48,215 nucleotides of DNA, from assembly GCF_018531445.1 (NCBI RefSeq), contig NZ_JAHDTH010000035.1:1-48215 (forward strand). Direction: 5' to 3'. Of the stretch, positions 43,096-48,215 are shown piece after piece. Under the pieces are notes generated by a model, which searched no databases, had not been told where the DNA came from, and worked only from the letters and a program-made list of their open reading frames with translations. How positions within the stretch are numbered: position 1 is the first letter of the stretch; every line of letters starts with the position of its first letter. The position numbers and the translations under genes are program-made. Source of the DNA: Pseudonocardia lacus. GTDB lineage: Bacteria > Actinomycetota > Actinomycetes > Mycobacteriales > Pseudonocardiaceae.

Positions 43096-44169
43096 GTGGA
43101 CCTCCCCGTGATGCCCCCGGTGAAGCCGATGCTGGCCAAGCCGATCGCGAAGATCCCGACGGGCCGGCTCTACGAGCCCAAGTGGGACGGCTTCCGCTCG
43201 ATCATCTTCCGCGACGGCGACGAGGTGGAGATCGGCAGCCGGAACGAGCGGCCGATGACCCGCTACTTCCCCGAGGTCGTGGCGGCGGTCAGGGCCAACT
43301 TCCCGGACCGGGCGGTGATCGACGGCGAGATCGTCGTCGCCGACACCGACCGCAACACCCTCGACTTCGAGGCCCTGCAGCAGCGCATCCACCCGGCGGC
43401 GTCGCGGGTGAACCTGCTGGCCGAGCAGACCCCGGCCAGCTTCATCGCCTTCGACCTGCTGGCCGTGGGCGACGAGGACCTCACCCAGCGCCCGTTCGCC
43501 GAGCGCCGGGCACGGCTGGAGGAGGCGCTCGCCCAGGCCGGGTCGCCCGTGCACATCACCCCGCTCACCGACGACCACGAGCGCGCGCAGCGGTGGTTCG
43601 AGCAGTTCGAGGGAGCGGGCCTGGACGGCCTGATCGCCAAGCAGCCCGACGAGGTCTACCAGCCCGACAAGCGGGTGATGGCCAAGATCAAGCACGAGCG
43701 CACCTGCGACTGCGTCGTGGCCGGCTACCGGGTCCACAAGTCCGGCCCGGACGCCATCGGCTCGCTGCTGCTGGGCCTGTTCGACGAGCGCGGCGTGCTG
43801 GCCTCGGTCGGCGTGATCGGGGCGTTCCCGATGGCCTTGCGGCGCGAACTGTTCGCCGAGATGCAACCGCTGGTCACCGGGTTCGAGGGCCACCCGTGGA
43901 ACTGGGCGGCGCACGAGCAGGGCGAGCGGACCCCCCGCAAGAACGAGGTGAGCCGGTGGAACGCCGGCAAGGACCTGTCGTTCGTGCCGCTGCGCCCGGA
44001 ACGGGTGGTCGAGGTGCGCTACGACTACATGGAGGGCGTGCGGTTCCGGCACACCGCGCAGTTCGTGCGCTGGCGCCCCGACCGCGACCCCGAGTCGTGC
44101 ACCTACGAGCAGCTCGAACGGCCGGTCTCGTTCGACCTGGCCGACGTGCTGGGCGTCCAGGGGGCCTGA
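43096..44169 (+). CDS. ligC: ATP-dependent DNA ligase LigC
   Basis: A 357-residue ligase. The nucleotidyl-Lys motif I is LYEPKWDGFR (Lys ~residue 28), followed by GSRNERPMTRYFPE (motif Ia), VIDGEIVV (III), SFIAFDLLAVGDEDL (IIIa), AGLDGLIAKQPDEVY (IV) and DKRVMAKIKHERTCDCVVAGYR (V). The OB-fold domain ends with VRYDYMEGVRFRHTAQFVRWR. The GTG start MDLPVMPPVKPML aligns with what I recall of M. tuberculosis LigC (Rv3731). It likely seals nicks in base excision repair together with the stand-alone primase-polymerase encoded upstream. Confidence 0.95.
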   Translation: MDLPVMPPVKPMLAKPIAKIPTGRLYEPKWDGFRSIIFRDGDEVEIGSRNERPMTRYFPEVVAAVRANFPDRAVIDGEIVVADTDRNTLDFEALQQRIHPAASRVNLLAEQTPASFIAFDLLAVGDEDLTQRPFAERRARLEEALAQAGSPVHITPLTDDHERAQRWFEQFEGAGLDGLIAKQPDEVYQPDKRVMAKIKHERTCDCVVAGYRVHKSGPDAIGSLLLGLFDERGVLASVGVIGAFPMALRRELFAEMQPLVTGFEGHPWNWAAHEQGERTPRKNEVSRWNAGKDLSFVPLRPERVVEVRYDYMEGVRFRHTAQFVRWRPDRDPESCTYEQLERPVSFDLADVLGVQGA

Positions 44170-44210
44170 GCGCGGCCCACCCGGGTCCCGGCACGTCCTG
44201 AAACACCCCC

Positions 44211-44239
44211 TTGCACGGGCCATCGTGCGTCCCTAGGCT
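44211..44239 (+). promoter_or_regulatory. Promoter of the TetR-monooxygenase operon
   Basis: TTGCAC (44211-44216), a 17-nt spacer and TAGGCT (44234-44239) are followed 7 nt later by the GTG start, one of the best-formed promoters in the window and giving a leaderless mRNA. Confidence 0.65.
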
Positions 44240-44253
44240 CAACCAAGTGGTTG
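44240..44253. promoter_or_regulatory. Candidate autoregulatory operator at the transcription start
   Basis: CAACCAAGTGGTTG is a perfect 6-2-6 inverted repeat covering the predicted start site and the GTG codon of the TetR gene; binding there would block its own operon. Confidence 0.55.
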
Positions 44254-44816
44254 GTGGAGATGCGGCGGGACGCCGGGAGCAACTCGTGCTGGCGGCGTTC
44301 GGTCGCGTCGCCGAGGTGGGGTTCGAGGGCCTGCGGCTGCGCCAGGTCGCCGAGGACGTCGGCATCGACCACTCGACGCTGCACCACCACTTCGCGACCA
44401 AGCAGGACCTGGTGCTGGCCGTCGCGGAGTACGCCACCCGGCAGTTCTGGGTGCTGGGCGAGGGCCCGGCGGACCCGGTGCGGGCGCTGCGCGCGCACCT
44501 GGCCGGCCTGCTCCGCATGCTCGACGAGCGCCCCGAGCTGTTCGCGGTGACCGTCGAGCTCGACCTGCGCGCCCGCCGCGACCCCGCGGTCGCCGAGGCG
44601 ATGGCCCGCCACCAGGCCGGCTGGCGTGAGGTCCTGTCCGCGGTGCTCGCCGCCGGCAACGCCGCCGGGGCGTGGCGGGCCCCGCTGGACGTGGCGGTCA
44701 CCACCGAGCTGGTGATCGCGGTGGTCAAGGGCGTGCGGCTGGCGCCGGAGACGGCCGGGGCGGTGTTCGCGCAGCTGGAGGACGCACTGATCGGTACACG
44801 GGGGGAGCAGTCATGA
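44247..44816 (+). CDS. TetR-family regulator
   Basis: A 189-residue regulator. The helix-turn-helix is LVLAAFGRVAEVGFEGLRLRQVAEDVGIDHSTLHHHFATKQDLVLAV (residues ~13-59). The C-terminal domain has the usual helical ligand pocket with LRAHLAGLLRMLDERPELFA and a dimerisation region. The GTG start lies 7 nt after the -10 box. It overlaps the downstream monooxygenase gene by 4 bp (ATGA), so regulator and enzyme are made together, which suggests the enzyme's substrate or product is the ligand. Confidence 0.9.
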   Translation: MVGGDAAGRREQLVLAAFGRVAEVGFEGLRLRQVAEDVGIDHSTLHHHFATKQDLVLAVAEYATRQFWVLGEGPADPVRALRAHLAGLLRMLDERPELFAVTVELDLRARRDPAVAEAMARHQAGWREVLSAVLAAGNAAGAWRAPLDVAVTTELVIAVVKGVRLAPETAGAVFAQLEDALIGTRGEQS

Positions 44817-46102
44817 AGGTGGTTGTCATCGGCGGCGGGATCGGCGGGCTCGCTCTCGCCCAGGCACTGCGTCGAGCGGGGGTGGACGTCGCCGTGCACG
44901 AACGCGACGAGGGGCCGGGCACCCGGTGGGAGGGCTACCGCATCCACATCAACCCGGCCGGTGCGCGCGCCCTGAGCGCCTGCCTGCCGGCGGCCCGGTG
45001 GCAGGAGTTCCGCGACACGGCCGGGCCCGGCGGCGACTTCGGCTTCCTCACCGAGCGGCTGCGCGAGCTGCTGGTCGTCGAGGAATCGATCATGTACCCG
45101 GACGGGGCGGCCGACCCGGCCGAGGACCACTACGCCGCCGACCGGGCGACCCTGCGCCGCCTGCTCGCCGAGGGCCTCGACGACGTCGTCCACTACGGCG
45201 CCGAGTTCGTCGGGTACGAGGTGCTGCCCGACGGCCGGGTGCGCGCCGACTTCGCCGACGGCCGGTCCGCGGTCGCCGACCTGCTCGTCGGCGCGGACGG
45301 CGCCGCATCGCGGGTGCGCCGCCGGCTCCTGCCCGGCGTGCGCACGCTCGACGCCGGCGCCGTCGGTGTGGCGCACAAGATCTGGCTGACCGACGAGATC
45401 CGGGCCGCGCTGCCTGCGCGGCTGTGCACGGGCATGAACGCGGTGCTCACCAGCGGCCCGTGCTTCCTGTTCACCTCGGTGTTCGAGCCGCCGCAGCCCG
45501 ACGCGCGCCCCTACCTGCTGGCCGCGCTGGTCGCCCGACCCGATGTGCTGCCCCCCGACGTCACCGAATTGGACGGCGACGCCCTGCGCGTGGCGGTGGA
45601 CGTGCTGGTCTCGGGCTGGGATCCGCGGCTGCGGCGCGCACTGGCCGCCGCCGACCCGCGCAGCCGGACCGCCGTCGCCTTCCGAGCCACCGGCCCGCTC
45701 TCGCCGTGGCCCGCCGGCCCGGTGACCGTGCTCGGCGACGCCATCCACGTCATGCCGCCGATCGGCGGCCTGGGCGGCAACACCGCCCTGCGCGATGCGC
45801 ACCTGCTCGGCCGGCTGCTGCCGGCGGTCGCCCGCGGCGAGCGCGACCTGCTGGGCGCGGTCGGCGAGTACGAGGCCGAGATGCGCGAGTACGGACCGGC
45901 GGCCGTGCGGTACGCGATGGACCAGAAGGAGCAGACCCTCGCCGGCTCCGACGGCCCGATCGCCGCGGTCACCGCGCGGCTCTTCTTCGGGCTGTGCGCG
46001 TCGGTGCCCGCCGTGCGCCGGTGGGCGTTCGGGCGGGAGTGGAGCCGGGTCGCGGCGGCCCGGGCGTGGGAGCGGGCGGAGCGGCCCGCGCTCGCCGGCT
46101 GA
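44813..46102 (+). CDS. FAD-dependent monooxygenase (PHBH-like)
   Basis: A 429-residue class A flavoprotein monooxygenase. FAD-binding KVVVIGGGIGGLALAQALRR lies at residues 2-21, the DG motif is LLVGADGAASRVRRRLLP (~159-176), and the GD motif is VTVLGDAIHVMPPIGGLGGN (~304-323). HYAADRATLRRLLAEGL is the Arg-containing helix of the family. It hydroxylates or epoxidises an unknown, probably aromatic or polyketide-like substrate using NAD(P)H and oxygen. Cotranslated with the upstream TetR regulator. Confidence 0.92.
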   Translation: MKVVVIGGGIGGLALAQALRRAGVDVAVHERDEGPGTRWEGYRIHINPAGARALSACLPAARWQEFRDTAGPGGDFGFLTERLRELLVVEESIMYPDGAADPAEDHYAADRATLRRLLAEGLDDVVHYGAEFVGYEVLPDGRVRADFADGRSAVADLLVGADGAASRVRRRLLPGVRTLDAGAVGVAHKIWLTDEIRAALPARLCTGMNAVLTSGPCFLFTSVFEPPQPDARPYLLAALVARPDVLPPDVTELDGDALRVAVDVLVSGWDPRLRRALAAADPRSRTAVAFRATGPLSPWPAGPVTVLGDAIHVMPPIGGLGGNTALRDAHLLGRLLPAVARGERDLLGAVGEYEAEMREYGPAAVRYAMDQKEQTLAGSDGPIAAVTARLFFGLCASVPAVRRWAFGREWSRVAAARAWERAERPALAG

Positions 46103-46111
46103 CCGGCCGGG

Positions 46112-47227
46112 TCAGACCTGGGCCGCGAGCTGGCCGCAGGCGGCGGCGATCTCCCGGCCCCGGGTGTCGCGCACGGTGCAGGCGACGCCGGCGTCGCGCA
46201 CGATCCGGACGAACTCGTCCTGCACCGGGCGCGGCGAGGCGTCCCACTCGCTGCCCGGCGTCGGGTTGAGCGGGATGAGGTTGACGTGCACGCGCTTGGC
46301 CCCGACGCGCTGGCGCAGCAGCTTGGCCAGCAGCTCCGCGCGCCATGGGTGGTCGTTGACGTCGCGGATCAGCGCGTACTCGATGGAGACCCGGCGGCCG
46401 GTGGCCTGGGCGTAGCGACGGGTGGCGTCGAGCACCTCGGCGACCTTCCACCGGTTGTTCACCGGCACCAGGGTGTCGCGCAGCTCGTCGTCGGGGGTGT
46501 GCAGGGAGACGGCGAGGGTGACCGGGAGGCCCTCGGCGGCGAGCTTGTCGATCGCCGGGACCAGGCCCACCGTGGAGACGGTGACACCGCGGGCGGAGAT
46601 GCCCAGACCGTCCGGGGTGGGCTCGGTGATCCGCCGCACGGCCGCGACCACGCGCTTGTAGTTGGCCAGCGGCTCGCCCATCCCCATGAACACCACGTTG
46701 GACAGCCGGGCGGGGGCGCCGAGTGCGCCGTCGCGGGCGGCCGCGGCCGCCTGCCGGACCTGCTCGACGATCTCGGCGGTGGACAGGTTGCGCTGCAGGC
46801 CGCCCTGGCCGGTGGCGCAGAACGGGCAGGCCATGCCGCAGCCGGCCTGGCTGGAGATGCAGACGGTGGCGCGGTCGGGGTAGCCCATCAGCACCGACTC
46901 GGCGCGGGCCCCGTCGTGGCCCTTCCAGAGGGTCTTGCGGGTGGTCCCGTCGTCGCAGGCCTGTTCCAGGACGGGGACGACCAGCGGCGGCAGGAGCTCG
47001 CCGAGCTTCTCGCGGGCGCCGGCCGGCAGGTCGGTCATCGCGTCGAGGTCGGCGGTCAGCCGGCCGAAGTAGTGGCGGGCGAGCTGGTCGGCACGGAAGC
47101 CGGGCAGGCCCAGCGCGCCGACCTCGGCCCGGCGCTGGGCCGGGTCGAGGTCGGCGAGGTGACGCGGGGTCGGCGTGCGCCGGGGCGCGTCGAAGACGAG
47201 GGGGAGGGTGCTGGGCTGCGCAGTCAT
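46112..47227 (-). CDS. rlmN: Dual-specificity RNA methyltransferase RlmN
   Basis: A 371-residue radical-SAM enzyme that makes C2-methyladenosine in 23S rRNA and tRNA. The cluster-binding CxxxCxxC is in [20 protein letters not shown] (residues ~115-134), [13 protein letters not shown] follows, and the second essential Cys pair is represented by [12 protein letters not shown] and the C-terminal [21 protein letters not shown], where the cysteine in VACTVR is the likely methyl-carrying residue. The ATG at 47227 overlaps the upstream membrane-protein stop by 4 bp. Confidence 0.97.
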   Translation of the reverse strand: MTAQPSTLPLVFDAPRRTPTPRHLADLDPAQRRAEVGALGLPGFRADQLARHYFGRLTADLDAMTDLPAGAREKLGELLPPLVVPVLEQACDDGTTRKTLWKGHDGARAESVLMGYPDRATVCISSQAGCGMACPFCATGQGGLQRNLSTAEIVEQVRQAAAAARDGALGAPARLSNVVFMGMGEPLANYKRVVAAVRRITEPTPDGLGISARGVTVSTVGLVPAIDKLAAEGLPVTLAVSLHTPDDELRDTLVPVNNRWKVAEVLDATRRYAQATGRRVSIEYALIRDVNDHPWRAELLAKLLRQRVGAKRVHVNLIPLNPTPGSEWDASPRPVQDEFVRIVRDAGVACTVRDTRGREIAAACGQLAAQV

Positions 47228-48215
47228 GACCCCCCGATTGTGCCAGGTCGCCCCGGCTCGCCCCCGCGGCGCAGCGCGTAGGCCAGGGTGGCCGCGCCCA
47301 GCGCCGGTCCCCAGACCGGCAGCGGGAACACCAGCTGCATCCACGGCTCGCCCCCCGCGACCGTCATCATCGCCATCGGCACCGCGGCCGAGCAGATCAC
47401 CAGCGCGACGAGCGCACCCGGCACCACGGCGGCGGCCACCGGGACCGGGCGCCCGCGCAGCCCCGGCACCCACCGCGGCCACACCTCGCCCCAGCGCGCG
47501 ACCAGCCCGGCCGTGAGCACCGCTCCGGCCACCGCGGCGCCGCCCAGGAGCAGCCCCTGCAGCCGCATCTCGCCCACCACCTGCAGCTCGGTCCCCTCCG
47601 GCACGCCCAGCGGCCACGGGGTCAGCCAGGTGGCCCGCAGCAGCGCGTACGGCAGCGGGCACAGCACGGCGATGACCGTGGCGACGCGGCCCCAGCGCGC
47701 GGCCGCCTCCGGACGGGTCCACGCGACGGGCGCGCCGCCGGCAGCCTCCCGCCCGGCCGTCCACCCCAGCGCGAGCCACAGCACCCCACCCGCGGCCAGG
47801 AGGAGCAGGACGAGCGAACGCGGCGCCGTGCGCGCCAGACCGCCGGCGAAGGCGGACGCCCACGTGCCCAGCACGTCGCCGTCGGCCACCCCGCTCACCC
47901 ACGCCGCCACCAGGACGAGCACCAGGACCGCGGCCACCGCCGCCGCCAGCCGGGAGCGCAGCGCGCCGGCCAGCAGCGTGCCCAGCAGCACCACCGGACC
48001 GAACGCGGCCATCAGGTAGCCGAGCAGCACCAGCAGGCTCAGCCCGGGGGCCAGCAGCAGGAACGCGACCCCGTACAGCACCGCCGCCGACACGACGACG
48101 GCCGTGGCGGCGCCCGGGCGGTGCCCGGCCGCGACCCGCCGCGCGCGCACCGCGGCGACGAGCGCGACCAGGACGCCCAGCGCGCCCGCCCCCACCAGCA
48201 GCGGTGGGCCGACCG
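47224..48215 (-). CDS. Multi-pass membrane protein, unknown function (partial, N-terminus off window)
   Basis: At least 330 residues with seven or more hydrophobic segments, for example [41 protein letters not shown] and [19 protein letters not shown]. The reading frame stays open to the right edge ([13 protein letters not shown]), so the true start is probably outside. In the M. tuberculosis order I would expect cdsA beside rlmN, but the CDP-alcohol-transferase-like signature of CdsA is not visible. Its stop overlaps the rlmN start by 4 bp, so they are cotranscribed. Confidence 0.7.
   Translation of the reverse strand, partial: VGPPLLVGAGALGVLVALVAAVRARRVAAGHRPGAATAVVVSAAVLYGVAFLLLAPGLSLLVLLGYLMAAFGPVVLLGTLLAGALRSRLAAAVAAVLVLVLVAAWVSGVADGDVLGTWASAFAGGLARTAPRSLVLLLLAAGGVLWLALGWTAGREAAGGAPVAWTRPEAAARWGRVATVIAVLCPLPYALLRATWLTPWPLGVPEGTELQVVGEMRLQGLLLGGAAVAGAVLTAGLVARWGEVWPRWVPGLRGRPVPVAAAVVPGALVALVICSAAVPMAMMTVAGGEPWMQLVFPLPVWGPALGAATLAYALRRGGEPGRPGTIGGS

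Noticed and set aside
42139..44223. A ~690-residue minus-strand frame covering the MarR pair and ligC
   Set aside because: Beyond 42540 it is antisense to clearly coding MarR and LigC genes; the real gene is the short MarR-like protein.

Overview
The window is about 48 kb of very GC-rich chromosomal DNA from an actinobacterium, probably of the Pseudonocardiales or a close relative. Support for this comes from GTG and TTG starts, many leaderless promoters (TAnnnT followed 6-7 nt later by ATG or GTG), a mycothione reductase, a MapB-type methionine aminopeptidase and a sulfur-gene leader peptide ending in Cys-Arg. The order proS ... mtr ... map - PBP lipoprotein - GNAT - ispG - rip1 - dxr ... 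rlmN follows the order I recall from the Mycobacterium tuberculosis Rv2845c-Rv2880c region, so the backbone is conserved with accessory blocks inserted. I see no rRNA, tRNA, CRISPR array, insertion sequence or prophage.

Region 1 (1-6157, all minus): a three-gene set (repeat-containing protein cut by the window edge, small membrane protein, large flavoprotein), then proS, then a split RibD-like deaminase/reductase pair. Region 2 (6228-13760): a divergent MerR/methyltransferase pair, then a CDP-alcohol phosphatidyltransferase divergent from a tightly coupled five-gene operon (MDR dehydrogenase, altered QueD/PTPS-fold protein, GT4 glycosyltransferase, SAM methyltransferase, LPG-synthase-TM flippase-like protein), facing a ribA gene that carries a rare TTA codon. 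This is the best candidate for an undescribed pathway: GTP-derived pteridine or pyrimidine chemistry feeding a glycosylated, possibly membrane-linked product.

Region 3 (13803-20721): a DUF2231 protein, the metY-metX operon behind a cysteine-type leader peptide, yaaA, a RIO-like kinase and a DEAD-box helicase. Region 4 (20862-24623): an MshC/CysRS-like ligase, a LapA-domain protein, an ElaA-like acetyltransferase and mycothione reductase. Region 5 (24703-30879): PlsC-type acyltransferase, alpha/beta hydrolase, SRPBCC protein, PPOX-fold flavoprotein, map, DUF3054 and a lipoprotein penicillin-binding protein.

Region 6 (30947-33649): a TetR regulator and a DrrAB-like ABC exporter sharing an exceptional inverted-repeat operator, inserted between PBP and GNAT. 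Region 7 (33665-38724): GNAT, ispG, rip1, dxr and DUF2631. Region 8 (38732-44169): a base-excision-repair-like neighbourhood with a LigD-type primase-polymerase, a PheS-related ligase behind an apparent attenuating leader, a protein of unknown function, Mug, a head-to-head MarR pair and LigC. Region 9 (44247-48215): a TetR/FAD-monooxygenase operon, rlmN and a partial membrane protein.
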